In this document: positions 1 to 13,900 of the stretch, in pieces
Numbering within the stretch: the stretch's first letter is position 1
Layout: each line of letters starts with the position of its first letter
NCBI GenBank assembly: GCA_029706075.1
Contig: JAINUG010000037.1
Coordinates: 6,347,166 to 6,411,165 of the forward strand
Reading direction: 5' to 3'
From: Aldrovandia affinis
Lineage: Eukaryota; Chordata; Actinopteri; Notacanthiformes; Halosauridae
Length of the DNA: 64,000 nucleotides
The notes under the pieces: model-generated
What the model was told of the DNA's origin: nothing
Databases searched by the model: none
Seen by the model: only the letters and a program-made list of their open reading frames with translations
Translations under genes and position numbers: made by a program

Positions 1-3000
1 ATTATTTGGTGTGGAAGTTATTTGACAAATGGCTCCCATTATATTTGCCATTTGGATGCTCATGACTCAAACGGAAACAGACATCAATGCAAAACTATTG
101 ACAATGCCATGTGGATGGATCGACAAGACATATAGCAAGTAGTGCATCATGAAATTCAGTTTTTTGTTCTGAGTGCCCCTTTAACATTGGTTTCCTTAAA
201 CTTTGTGAGGTTGGTTTCTTTCATGTGGATGCCGTATTGCCAGGGTAAATGGATTTGTAAAGTAAAATGGTGTCTCAAATTTTTTTTAATCATTATTTTT
301 AGCATTAATTACACAAAACATTAGTGTGACTCCAATGAACACTACATTTACAAAACGGCATCATTGCTGCTGTTGAGCTTAGGGCACATGAATCATAACC
401 AAATATATCAAACAAAACCATTACCATATCAAATGATGTTAATTACAGAGTGTGTCCTTTTGTTCTACAAAACTATTTAAATATCTTGTATGTCCTTAAT
501 TTGCTGCTAATGGTCACAGCAGGCCTGGCATAAACTTCACTGGAGTGTTTATTTCTCTCAAGGAAATCCTAACCCACTCTATGACGAGTGCTATATTCAG
601 CTCAGAAAGTGTGTGGGCTCACTGTACCCAGAACCAATTCAGGGCATTCTGGTTAATTCTGGTTAATCTCAGGAGAAAATGGGATGACCACTCCATAACA
701 CACATTTGTTTTCCAGGAAAGTGTCAGATGTCTGATATGTGGACATGTGAGATCATGACATTTTATGGCATTACTTTGCACAAAGATGCAATGAGGGAGA
801 TGAGAATATTGTCTGTAGCATTGCAGATTGAGCTAGAAATTAGATCAGCAGTGATTCACATCCATAATGTATTACAGCCCATAACACCACATTTATACAT
901 CTAAACCGATCCACTTGTGCCAAGCAATGCCTATTCAATTCCAATTCCAAATGTACGTCATCAAAAATAGGACTTGAGTCAGACTCAAGTCCAAGTCAAA
1001 TCTGCCTATTGGGTATACTTATCTTGTTTGTGAGTGATGATACTTGGCTGTCCTCATTGTTGATGGTCTGGAGATCTCAAAACAGGCATGATATTGTTGA
1101 ATGCTGAAAACCAAGTCATGTGGAATCTCTGGCCATCAACATTCCTGTCCTCAGCATCACAATGGCCTCTTAGAGCATTTGTGGCATTTTAATTAAGCCA
1201 TCTCGATGAATCTTTTCCCTCACATTTTACAGTTGGAGTGGGTGAAAAATGATATACCAAAACTATATATGGTATGGTAGAAATACATGTTACTGAGATA
1301 AGTTTTTCATTATTTGAGCAATTGTGAGTTAGAAAAGATGAGAATTAAATATGTTTTTGGATTTCTTAGTTAATATAGATTTCCGATTAAAAATGGCAGC
1401 CAAATGACTTTGTTGCCTAATTCATGAGTTTCAGTATTTCTTTAAGTTAATAGTCTGCAAGTGAAAAGCTAAAAAACATCTAGCTAGCTGTCATATAAAC
1501 CATATATATGTAATATGTTTAGCATATCTTGGCTAGATATGAAAAAAATTGTTTAATACTTATTTTCTTGCTTTATAAACTAGAATTAAATGATTTTCAC
1601 AATTTTTCTGTGAATGTATATTTCTGAGGAACTATGGGAGTGTGATTATGAAACTAATAATAAGGGATAATACGTTTATAAATAATATTTTCTAAAAATA
1701 AAACCCTATGTGAAATTCTAAATAGTGTGCAGCATAGAATAAAACTTGATGTGGGGACAATGGACTTGTAATGGACGTGCTTGATGTTTGTAATTGTTTT
1801 ATTGATGCCCATTGTTTGTTCAGGTAGTTATATTTTTTATTTCCAAATGGGGACACAATATGAACCATTTCTGTAGAATCACCTATATATTTATTCTCTT
1901 AGGAATTACTGTAAGAATGCCATTTTTCTGTACACTGATTATGGAACTCCACACTGGCATTCTGACAAGTTAACTAGTGTGCAAAGCAATGCACCTCACT
2001 GTCTGTCTCAGGCAGTTCTAAGTGATAAGTATTTTTCTTCACCTTCACCTTCTGACACTTCTAATGTGTTAATGGGAGTGACTTTCCTTACCCTAATGAA
2101 TGAAGTGAGTAAATGTAGAACTGTCTTTAGGTGTTTACTTTCTGTTGACAATCTTAAATTTTCATACTGATTCTGAGTACCCAGAGTCTGCACAGACATT
2201 TATCCGCATAGGCTGTGAAACGTGGCAAGATACAGATGAGAGAGGAAGGGGCTGGGCGAAGATTAGGTTTTATTAATGTTTTTGAATGCAATGAATTCTC
2301 ATGCTGTGAAAGCAGATAACATGCTCTCGCTCCAGCTGGGGAACAGTTCCCCAGCCAAATTATATACTAATTTCAACCTTTAAAGTTAAAAAAGGAGGAT
2401 GTGTGTTTGTTTGAGTGTTTGTGTGTGTGTGTGTCTGTGGTTACCCAGGTAGAAATGTAATTCATGGCTCATTAGCATGCTGATGCACTGACGTGTAGAG
2501 TAGATCTCATATTTTCATGTAGTTATTGCAAGCTATCCACTGTACAATTAGACTGCAAAGCAGTGTGACTTAATATTAGCCATCTGTGTTTTAAGAGAAC
2601 TGCAGTTTAACGGTTCACCGTAATTGTTTAATATAATTTATTTGCAGAAAAGGTAAAAATTATAGTTTTAAAAAACAATATTCAGCCATCCATATGCATT
2701 TCCAGATGTGCGGTTTGATTTTGCACTTCAGAACACTGGCTAATGTGTGTGGCTGTGCTGCTGGAGAGAGAGAGACAGAGAGAGAGAGAGTGAAGTAGGG
2801 CATGTTGGTTCAATGAGAGAGGAAGAGGGATAGAGAGAGAGAGCAAGCCCCTGGTGCTCCAAAGTTTGAGCAGCACCCTTCTGTGAATAATGGATCATCT
2901 AGTGCTCTGAAGACTTCCAATCACTCCCTCCCTCCCTCCCCCTCTCATTCTGGCTTTGAGCGTCCCGAGAGCCCCTCCCGCTCCCTGCTGTGAAACGGGA

Positions 3001-4207
3001 AAGGCAAGGAAAAGCACTTTCACACTGCCAAGAAACACAAACAATATAAAGTCCTCAGTCCAACTTGATTTTTAGCCTGCGTCTGCCTGCTGCTATCATG
3101 CCATTGGCTTTTTCAGTCCTTTTCTGAGCTTCCTTGTTGAATGCCTCACCTTGGAGCTGGATAGGCAGGTATGTATTGTTACTATTCAGAGAAAACACAG
3201 GGTAGGCCTCGCTATTCCACAAAAAAGAACAGCAGGTCCAAGCTTTTTACCTTCGAGTGTTACCTTAGTGTGGGTAACCCAAAAAGATATGGTTTAATAA
3301 CTCCAGTCATTTTTTCACAAGTCAATATGGTTAGCTACATATTGATTTGTACCCTTTAAGAAGAGGGAAGTGAGGAGCTGATTTAGCCACAGTTCTCCTT
3401 GAGGAGTCATCTCTTCACACTTGAAAAGACTCCCACTATCTGATTTCCATTTTCTGTACACATCCCAGGGGAGGGCTTCTGAGTGTATCTCTCACTCTCT
3501 CTGTAGACTGTCTACCCGGGAGTGCTCATTTTGTAATCCCAGCCTTTGGGGATCTCAAATGCTGTTTGTGTAAATCTTAAAAGTGGCAAAAAGAGACTGT
3601 TCTCATTATTACTGTCACCCCTTGTAAAAAAAAGAAGCTTCTCTTCACTTTCTCAATGTGACTCTTGTGCTACCAACAGCTCTGTAGCTTAATCCTCAAT
3701 AAACCTGTTACATATAGCTGCGTAGTGTTTCATCTGGCGTACTTCCATGCATTCTGCTCATGACGGCTGCTTCCACACACCTGTACATGATGAGTAGACT
3801 GTGGACAAGAGACAAATTCATGCAAGTGAAAGAAAAACATAAATTATGCTTTGGACTAATTCGATGTGCATTGAACAGCGTGCGGACAATTGAGCCGAGG
3901 CAGCTGTGATGAAACAGTATACAATTCGTAGATCAAGTAAAATCAAAACCACTGCTAGCAAGGGACAACTGTTGTATCATCTAAAATGATCAGAATGTAG
4001 AAGTTGTACATAGACACTATATTTACATTATTTACAGTGTGTGTAAGTGCGTGTGCGTGTGAATGTCAGTATCAATTACATTTTTGCATTGATCCTTACT
4101 CCATCCTGTGAGAGTCCAGGTTTATTCTCCCTCTGCTCCCACTCTCTCTTTTTATATTTCTCATTACTTTGCTGTTGTGGAGATCATTGTGACAGGAATG
4201 TGTGTAT

Positions 4208-4238
<31 letters not shown>

Positions 4239-4663
4239 GCAAGTCTCTATCTCTTTGCAGAGGAGACCTACCCAGAGCCATGTGTATGTTAATGCCCAGC
4301 AAAGAGGGACACATTTCCATATACTGCGCTCTTCATGTGAAGCCACTGAGAGCTCTAGAGAAATCGTGTTTGTAATGAAGACTGCTCCTGCCTCGTGCCT
4401 TTATTTAGCATTCAACATGCTGCTTGATCATTTTTATCTCTCTCTCCCTCTCTCTCATGTTTTTTCACACTCTCTATTTGTTTCCTGATTATTTTCTCTC
4501 ACCCTCCACTCTCCCTCTCTGCCTGCTGTGGAACCTCTATCTCACTCCTTTTTTTTATCTCCCTCCTCCACTGCTTCTTGACCTCCCTTGACCCCTTCTC
4601 TCTCCCTTTTCTCTCCCTCTTGCTTTCTCTGTCCCTGTCCCTGTCCCTCTCTCCCTCCCTCAG
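1..4663. other. Upstream intron or 5' flank of the cadherin gene
   Basis: I see no coding exon and no cadherin-repeat signature such as DxNDNxP. The sequence is mostly AT-rich. A GA/CT-rich stretch runs 2765-2960, followed by a GC-rich patch to about 3170 with a TATA-like AATATAAA near 3043. A pyrimidine-rich tract at about 4437-4663 is the branch and polypyrimidine region of the acceptor before the first visible exon. The short open frames here (for example 545-904) have no recognisable domain. Confidence 0.6.
4207..4239. repeat. GT microsatellite followed by an 18-G run
   Basis: Alternating GT from 4207 is followed directly by an uninterrupted run of 18 guanines at 4222-4239. It lies 425 bp before the first visible exon. 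Confidence 0.95.
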
Positions 4664-4941
4664 CTTCAGTCATTTCTCCAGGTTAACATCAGTCAGGTAC
4701 ACATAGATGAGTGTGCAGACATGGACTGTGGGGGCAGCAGTGGCTGCTCTAACCACCTGACCATCAGTGACACACCCATCGTGGTGGATTCTGGGAGCAT
4801 GTCTCTGGTGTCTGTTTCGGTGACGGCCACTCCCATCTGCAGCTGCTTGGGAAGGGAGCATGTCCACCAGACCTGTGCTTCCTACCCCCGAAACCCCTGC
4901 CACAATGGTGGAGCCTGCATCGACAGCCAGAGCGGATACAG
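4664..4941 (+). CDS. Cadherin exon 1 of window: end of cysteine-rich domain and start of EGF 1
   Basis: The acceptor is a long CT tract ending CCTCCCTCAG and the donor is AG|GTAAGG. It is 278 nt, starts in phase 0 and ends in phase 2. It encodes a cysteine-rich stretch (DECADMDCGGSSGCSNHL) and the first half of an EGF unit (NPCHNGGACID). NIS is a potential N-glycosylation site. A second AG at 4680-4681 could serve as an alternative acceptor, removing six codons in frame; the pyrimidine tract favours 4664. It joins to 15662, where the EGF continues as RCQCPP. Confidence 0.9.
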
Positions 4942-7900
4942 GTAAGGGAAATCAGGGTACCTGTCTTACGGTTATCCACAGACTGGTGTCTTACCTTTAT
5001 GAGGATGGGATTCTTAATCTTGAGGACCAAATTGCTGGCTTCCACTGCAATACTGAATTGTTAGACTTTCAGGAACTGGTTCATATGTACTTTAGAGATG
5101 GTGTGCATGACAAAGATGAGGAAGAGTTTTCAAATCAGACCGGCAGAATTGGTGATTAGTAGAAAATGGCATGTACAACTTACAGTGAAAACAACTCAAG
5201 AAATTAGATTCCATCCAAATCCAGGCCTTGTGGGAAAAGGATTTGGCCCCTGGCTCAGTGGGATGAGTGACAAGCCCCAGGGCACTCAGGCAGGGGTGTC
5301 AATTGCAACTGGAATATACAGGGTAGTGTGCACACCGGCTCATACAGTGCATAGACCTACTGGAGCATATAGATAAACTCCTAGCCACTGCAGGGGTGGA
5401 TCCAGTGGTCATGGTTCACATTGCTCACATGGTCTTCAAGAAAAATGTGTTGATATAGCAACAAAGATTAGGGGCAGAACCTCCATTGTGTTCTTCTCTG
5501 GAATTCTGCTGATACCATGTCCTAGAGGGAGCAAGATCTTTTATGAAATTGAACCGCAAACCTGGTGTAGGAGGAAGGGGTTTAGATTTGAGGCACTGTG
5601 ACTCTTTTGAGACAGGATGGACCTGTGCAAGTGTTACACTTAAACTGGAAGGTAGTGTATGCTTATGGTAGCAGAGGATTTGGGACTTAACAGATACTGT
5701 AAATCGTTTTGTGCAGTGAGGGCAGACAACTGACAGAAGTGCAAATTTGGCTTTATAGCTAATTTTTGTTATATTATTTATATATTGCATATTATTATAA
5801 TATTTATATATTATTTATTTTTATCTTGGTGTGATATTTTGATATAATTTAATTGTTTTTTCATGTTGACAGCTGCCTGTTGGCAACTCTTTTTTACCAT
5901 AGAAAAAAAACAGTTATTGAATGAATATGCTATGCACACATTGTGATTCTCATGAAGATGCATGCAATTGAAGAGAGTGCATGGACAAAAAAAACGATTT
6001 ATACTTCTCTGTTAGTTTATTTGTATTATTATTTGGTTACAATACAATACAATACCAAAAGCCCCAAAGAAGACCGGTTTTGACAACCAGGATCTTGTTT
6101 ATGACCGGTGAGTAAGTACCCCGTTTCTTGTCACGGCAGCTTTATTTTCAGGAATACCTGTAGCTACAGATGGCTAAGAAAATATGTTTTCTATATAGCA
6201 TAGATATTATTTGCTAGAATGTGAAATAAAAATTATATGAAAGGATGCAGGATTTCTTTCTTTTCAGACACTCTGTGGCCTTCTCACATCACAAGTTTAA
6301 CCATTTCTATTCTTTATTCTTATTCTAATATTCTTTCCTTGGTTGGACCTCTTTTTCCTGCATTATGTTGTAGGAAAGTTGTTCTTTTAGACAATGCCGA
6401 AATTCATGTCATATTTTCTTTACATCATCGGTTGTTTGTTTTCTTTACACAATCTACTGTTAATTTTGTTATCCCTAATTCATCAATTCATTTCTAGTCG
6501 TGATGTCACTCCAATTTTTTTTTCTTCTCTGTTGGTGTTGTTTTCCTATGCTGTAATATGGCTTTGTGATGCTGTACCACATTGACCAATACCTCTATTT
6601 TCTGATCTGTAAATGTACGTTTTTTATTTTTCTTGTTATTCCCTCGCTACTTGTGCCTGGTTGCTGTGTATCCATTTCTTGGTGTGATATTGACGTGTGA
6701 GCATGCCATGTTGTTTCAGTGTATCTGTGTATCCTACAAATCACAAAAGAGGGCATTGCATTTATTTGATTGCATAATTAGTACCGGTCTTCGTAAATTG
6801 GTCACTAATGTATCGCTTGTATGGGTCCAGAAGTCTGTTTTACACAGACTTAGTTGACATATTGCACAAGGCCTGCACAAAATATCATAGGCCTGTCATG
6901 AAATGTTACCCCTTTATTGCTTTTCAAACATGTCTTTCTAATATACAACACTTGTTTGTTGTATGTTTGATCTTTTGTACTTTATGTCGTGTTGTGTCCT
7001 CATGCTATATGATCACACCCTCATAAACAACAAGGTGTTTCCTTTCAAATAATATCAAACTTAGACATATGGCCATCACAGTGCTTGAGTTATAAACTGT
7101 TATATTTGGGTATACCTAAATAGGCAGGAATTCAAATATAGGGGGTGATGGTTAAGGGGATAAAGGCAGGGTGCACGGTAGCAGGTGGCAAAGGTACTCA
7201 TAATAACATAAGTGAGGGTGTCGCAAATAACATTTTGGCATGGGTGGTTTGTCAGGAGTGGGAAAGAGTAAGAAAACATTTAGTATAGGCAATGCATTGA
7301 GATGGCTTTGTTTAAATGCTAGAAGCATAAAAATACATTTTTGGAACTGCACTTTTTTGGCTTTTGATTAATGGGGGTTATGACCTATCTGGTATTAATG
7401 AGATGCGGGGGGGGGGGCATGGGCATGGATGTAAAATAATATGTTGTGTGCAGGAAATTGCAGGAATTAGCCCTGTAAATCCCATGCATTAGAATAATGT
7501 TGGAATATGTTAAAGGCTGCCAGCATTGGATTTCAACATAAATGCTATTCTCTGTGGAAACAAGAAATATAAGAACTATTTTTTCGGCATGGAGAGTTAT
7601 TAATAATTTGTGACAGTAATCAACCCATTAGTTAATGTTATTCTGCCTGTGAGAGGCGATTTGTCTGTATATGTTTTTTTCTAATAACTCTGACAGTATT
7701 TGCAGTTCACATGTAGTTGAACCACAGTGCTATTACTTTGTACATATCTTCAAGGAAGCGATTAAAACAGGGAAAGAAACTTAACAAAAATAGTTCTGAG
7801 AGAAGTAAGATAAAATATTGAAATTTAAAAGGAAATAAGGGTTGTGGCCGCCCTTAGTTCCTTTTAAACTTCTCTCTTTTAAAAGCAAATTGCCAAAAGT

Positions 7901-10900
7901 GGAATAAGTAATTCTGGTTGTTTTTGTAATATTTTATTATAATTAGGAAGGTTAGAGAAGCTAAGAATTTCAGTGCATTGAAATAGGGTAGTTGCTTTGC
8001 TTTATGCCTGCTGGCTGGGGGGCTCTAATTTGCACATTATACTATAGTATAGTGTATATGGTGTGTAGTACTGTATAGTATTTTGTACATCATATATATT
8101 GGTGAAGTCCCAACCATTGTACTATATACCACTTTTCACATTTTCACATGCACTTACATACAGTACAGTATTGAATTGTTTATGTATACACGCTTGCGCA
8201 CATGTAAGCCCAAACATGTAAAGTATTTCTGCATCTGATTATTAAATCAACTCTCTTTTATTGCTTGATTTGTGTATAAACAAACAGGCTCACAGAGGAC
8301 CTCAACGTGTGTGCTAAATAATGTATTATATGCTACAGAAGTGTTCAGAACAGGAAACCTCATTCGTATTTGTGTTAAAATTGCATATTGAGTAATATGC
8401 TTATTTTACAGTGTCCAATGAAGCACTTCAAAACATATTCATGACTCATGACCATGTGAATCATTCGACATTTTACTGTATATCCTACTTTCATTTCATT
8501 GATGTTTCAAAGCTACAATAAGATTTTTCAGTGCAGGGTTGTTTTAAATCCAAATTGTCTTATTTTAAAATGTTCTTAATCCAAATTGTCTGATTGTCTT
8601 ATTCTACACTTCATTTTGTAGTGTAGGAATGTGCCTGGTACATTTTAGCTTTTTTTTCAAAGCAAACCTGATTGTCACTATCCATACTGATGTATTTCAT
8701 GACTTGTTCTGAAACCAGTCTCCGTACCAAACTAGCTATTAATAGTGTAGGCTGTAGGGTATTTCACAGAACCGTGAACCCAAATAACCCAAAGAGTGTG
8801 AACTGTGTTTACGATGCCAGCAGGGAGCCAGCTGGTGAGATGTATAAACAGTGGTATTTCCCCAAATGCCTTACAGCCCCCCACACTCATAAAAGCAGTC
8901 CTGCTGACTCAGGCGAAACAGGATATGGAGGGGCTCTTCTCAGGACTGTTGACCAAATCACTGAATATAATATGGTATACTGTAACTTCATCATTTACAT
9001 ATACAGTATAATCATGTTTGGTACAGTGGGTGCTTAATAAAGATCTCAAAACACTCTTAAAATGAAATGAAATGAAATGCAAATGATCTACATGTCAGCG
9101 GCCATTTGTGCAATTAGTAATGAGCGTAGTGTGATATGATATAGTTGTTAATTTTCCTCTACAGCTCACAGCAGTAAAGCACAAAGGTGTGGTGGAGGGA
9201 GGGGTAGGGTGGTCTGGGGGTGTGAAACAACTTGAAGTAGCTTCCTTACAGCCTCATCCTTGCAGACCCTGAATACTTCACTACTATGTGAACCTGGAAG
9301 CCTACAGATATCTTCCTCAGTATTTGTGTATTTGCTCATTATTTATGTTAAAATTGCATGTTGGGTAATATGCTTATTTTAAAGTGTCCAATGAAGCACT
9401 TCAAAACATATTCATGACTCATGGTCATGTGAATCATTAGATATTTTACTGTATATCCTACTTTAATTTAATTGATGTTACAATAAGATTTTTCAGTGCA
9501 GGGTTGTTTTTTAATCCAAATTGTCTCATTTTTAACCCAGCATTTTGTAGAGTGTAGGTAAGCGCCTGGCTTTTTCTCAAAGCAAGCCTAATTGTCACCA
9601 TCCATACTGATATAATTCATGGCTTGTTTTGAAACCAGTCTCACTGCCAAACTAGCTATTAATAGCTGCTAGCTTTTTTAAAGTGCTAATTTGTGTCATG
9701 TCTTCATTTACGTATTTCTCATTAGCAAATAATGTGAGAACAAGAGTGAGCGCAAAATTTCACAAGTGCTGCGTACATGTTAGTACATCTGGCCCAAAGA
9801 TTACTGCATAGGATAGTTGCCAGTGATAGTAATAGTTTTGACCATATATTATGTGAATGAAACAAAATGTCTAAAAAACAAATTAATGTAACTGTCTCTT
9901 TTATATGTTCGGGAGATTGGAATCTGGTCAACCCATAATGCCAGCATCTAGGACTGTACGTGGTTGGCATGTTTCACATGTACATTTTAGGGATCTGTAG
10001 TAAGAAATAGTGCCGCTACACCTTGGTCATCAATTGAAATATATCAACTGATTCTATGAAACCGATTGAAATGAAACCATGGGAGATTTATTAAATGTTA
10101 CTCTGGAACAATGTATAGATAAAAGAATAAGAGCCCGGCACAAAAAGGTTCACTTTGCACTGCAAAGATAAAATTAACTTTTTCAATTAATCGAGCAACT
10201 ATTTGTAAGTCTAACATTCTTATCTGCAAGACATCTCATAAATTACAAAGGAAAAGCCTCCTCAAAGGGTTTTTTCAAAATTCTTTATTTTTTCCATTCT
10301 GTACCTGCAGGAGAATAGTACATTGATTTCCCATTGATTAGCAAACACCAGAGAACTCTCCCAGCAATGCCAGCAGCGTCGCCACTGTAGCGACCACGGT
10401 TGGGGGAGAGGCAGGGATGGGGGAGCTGCATTTATTAGCGTCATTTTTACGATGTCTTATTATTCTGATTCATCACGTAATTAGATGTTTAGGAAAGCCA
10501 CCAGCTTCACCTCCGGAGCCTGTCTTTGATGTAATGCTGACCCCCAAGCTTGGTAATGTGATTTTCCACCATGCATCCTCAGAGACTACAGGTTACAGTG
10601 GCATGCATTTTTCATCCTATTTTTTTTTTTTTTTTTTTGCGCCATGACATTGATACACTATTATTATAATTGACTAAGCTGGTTGTAGATTCTCATGAAA
10701 ATAATGTCATGTGAAATACTGCCAAGCCTTCAGTGTCATGTGATATAGAGTAAATATTGACTTCTGGTCAAGCAAGATATGGCCAATACATTCAAAGAAT
10801 GAGCCAGAAAGATACATTTTGAGCAATGAAAGAAACTTGTTTAAAGCACATAGTTCACAGTGTTATACTATACATTCTCAGTGCCCAGAGATTGTATTGA

Positions 10901-13900
10901 TATGTGACTCATTAGACTGACATGCCAGCAGACACAAGGCAGAAAGCAAAGGCACTGACTTTTGTCAATAGAAAATTAAGCATTTCATTAACATTACAAT
11001 TACCTTTCACCCTATGTCCAATTAGTGTTTTGAAATGAATGTTTTGAAATTCACTACAAATTCACTTTATTTATTATTCATAAGCTGAAAATGAAATAAA
11101 AAATGTTCATTAAATGAAGAATGCAAACCCAGGATTAGTTTTTTGTTAGATGCATCAAATACATAATGTGCATAATATTTCAAATACAATAATGATTAAT
11201 GTATCCATCCAAAGGCTAATCCTAGCTTTAATTTTATGGAAACGTACTGCATTTTCGCAGATTAATCAAAATAACTGTCAATGACCCAATTTGACGTATA
11301 AAATGTCATGAAATTTGGGATTTTCCCTCAAAGCAACCCTGGCAACGCTTCCAGTAATGGTGTGCGTGTAGCCATGCAGGTGTTGGACGTGCTGATATTC
11401 ACCGCCCTCCTTGCAGTGCACTCACTCTTATGCCACATGCGTGGTGGCAGCACTTATATTTTAAGCTTCAGAGATTCCACACCATCACAGCAAGCGACTG
11501 CAACCGTTTCTCTTCCTTTGTTTGAGCCCTGACAGACTCTCCACAGCATTAGTCACACACTGCTGAAATACCTCGAACAGCTCACAGCAGTGGAGGACAA
11601 AGGCACGGTGGGGGGAGGCGGGTGGGGGGCGGTGGGGGGTGGCGGTCTGGGGGTGTGAAACAACTTGAAATAGCTTCCTCACAGCCTCATCCACGCAGAG
11701 CCTGAAGCCTTCAGTACTGAGCGAACCTGGAAGCCTACAGCAATTTCCTTCTGAGTTTTTATCCATAGCGTTGCCCTTTTGCTCAGCAACATCAAGTGCA
11801 CTTGCTCCAGAAAAAAAAACAGTTTCCCCTGAATGTACGGCTGTGTGTTTTTATGCCGTGACCGGGTACATTTTCCATACCGGGCCTCTTTTCAGACTGC
11901 AAATAGCCGGATCCTACCTCAGTTGTAGTGTTGCAGTTCAAATGCACATTTGTGTTCACTCAGCGGAGCCCTACTAAGTCTGCAGTGGAATCAGGGATAT
12001 TCTATTCGACTGTCAGCAGTACCTTTGTTAGATGTTGCTATATTTAATTCAAAGATATTCAGTAGTTAATTTATACACGTCTTGCCTTACTGAATTAGAA
12101 TTCTGGTTTGGTTCCACAGTGGAACTGCAAGTATGTGGCTGTCAACTAACGCAGCAACTTTGGTTTGTTCCGCTGTCAAAACAGCTGAGGAGTATATGCC
12201 TTACTGTAATTTTGAATGATCTGAAGTGAATTTGTATTTATTGTATGTAGCGCAATGTTCCTTTTTTGACTATTGTGGCAGAGTCGAAGAACGGAGAACG
12301 AGGGCGAACTGAAAACAGGAAACAACGTCTGTCTTTTCTCCGTGTTATAGACACTTCTGCTTTGGCAACATCTCTGTATCTGTGATATTGAAACAGCATA
12401 TTTTGCATATTCATAGTTCTTTAGAAAATAACAGGAAAAGAGAGGTTATTCTGTGTTTGTTACTGAGTTGCTTTTCTGCCAGCAGGTGAACCATAATTTG
12501 CTGAACTAATTGATCCAATCCAAACACATATTGCAAACATATTGCAGGGACTATTAAAAACATTGGAGGATGTTTTAGTTTGTGTCTGTATTAAGTGTAT
12601 TTGGTGGTAAATAGGATGACAAAAGCTGGGAATACTGTTTAACTTATATGAAAGTAAATATTTATTCTGAACTAATTGAGAACAATAACTAAAATTCTGA
12701 ATTCTGTCTAAAGAAAAATGTTTTTGTTGAAGAAACTGCAAATATGCATTAACCTGCAGCAAGACAAGTGCTGAAAATGTTTGCTTGGAATGATGTTGTA
12801 TTTTTCTGTTCACATATTAAAGTACAAGCACAGTACCCTTACTGTACAGCTAGTGAAATGTTCAGCCATATGTTGTCTAGCTGTGTAATCACACATTTAA
12901 TTATATGATAACCTTTGCATAGCTGTAGCAAGGATAACAGCTCATTAATACCCTAAACGAAGTAAGCTACAAAGTATATTGTTACCTCTGAAGTAGTGAT
13001 TGATTCTGCAGAGTGGTATGCATGTGACATGCAACCACTTCCACGCTTCAGTTTATTCTAATTGGACTGTATCGCATATGAGATATGGACATGTACATCT
13101 CTCGCACTACCCCTGGAGGTGGTTTAAACATTAGTCATGCAAGCTGGTTGTTGATGTATTTTTTCCCCTCTCACTACAAAATAACTCTGAAATTTACATT
13201 ATTTTTCAGTTTTTGGTAACCTAAACTTTTTTTTTTTTTTTACCTCTGCCAGTTTACCGCTTACCTTCAGGTTATTCACTGGACTTGAACTGCTTAAATT
13301 TGAGTAAAAACTGGAAAATGATGGTGTTATAAAACTTTTGACCGGTAGTGTATATCATGAAAGTCAGCTGGAATCACCAATTAGCTGTATTTAAATTCAT
13401 AGAGCTTGAAATAGATGCTATTTTGATTAATCTGTTTGAGTTTATCTGGACAAAGGCAAGAGTTTCAAGATTTGTATCATTAAAGCTGCAAAAGTCTTGT
13501 TTTATAATAAAATGCTGAGAGTGAGAGTACAACCTCTGAATTCTTGCAGATACAAAGTTAGCATGGAAGGAGACATTGTTTGCTGCTTCTCTTCTGATGA
13601 GATTGCACAAAAGGAAATGTGTCTTCAGTCTCACAGCAATAAAACCGCCATACCTGTCCATAGGTGAACATATACACTGTTATAATCAGAGATGACAGTT
13701 AAGATTCTAAGAAAAACAGGGCAAATCTTTATCTACAGAACTGCACTGCAGACATTCAACCATCAGACGATTAAGAACATTCCGCTTGCGTCCAAGGATG
13801 CAGCGATCTCTGATCTTCCTAGAGCAACATGTCTGTTCCTAAGCATGACAATGACTTAATAAAGAAACTAACTTTGACTGCAACGGAGCCCAGACATCAT

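Noticed and set aside
545-904. 119-codon open frame in the upstream region
   Set aside because: No domain, no splice context and no cadherin-repeat motif; base composition is that of the surrounding intron.
4201-4240. Direct-repeat arrays examined as possible CRISPR
   Set aside because: All arrays in the window are microsatellites or transposon-internal tandem units; none has spacer-repeat structure, and the genome is eukaryotic.
4682-4941. Alternative exon 1 start at 4682 (second AG)
   Set aside because: The long pyrimidine tract points to 4664 and the extra codons (LQSFLQ) are in frame. Both starts give the same protein downstream, so the earlier one was kept.
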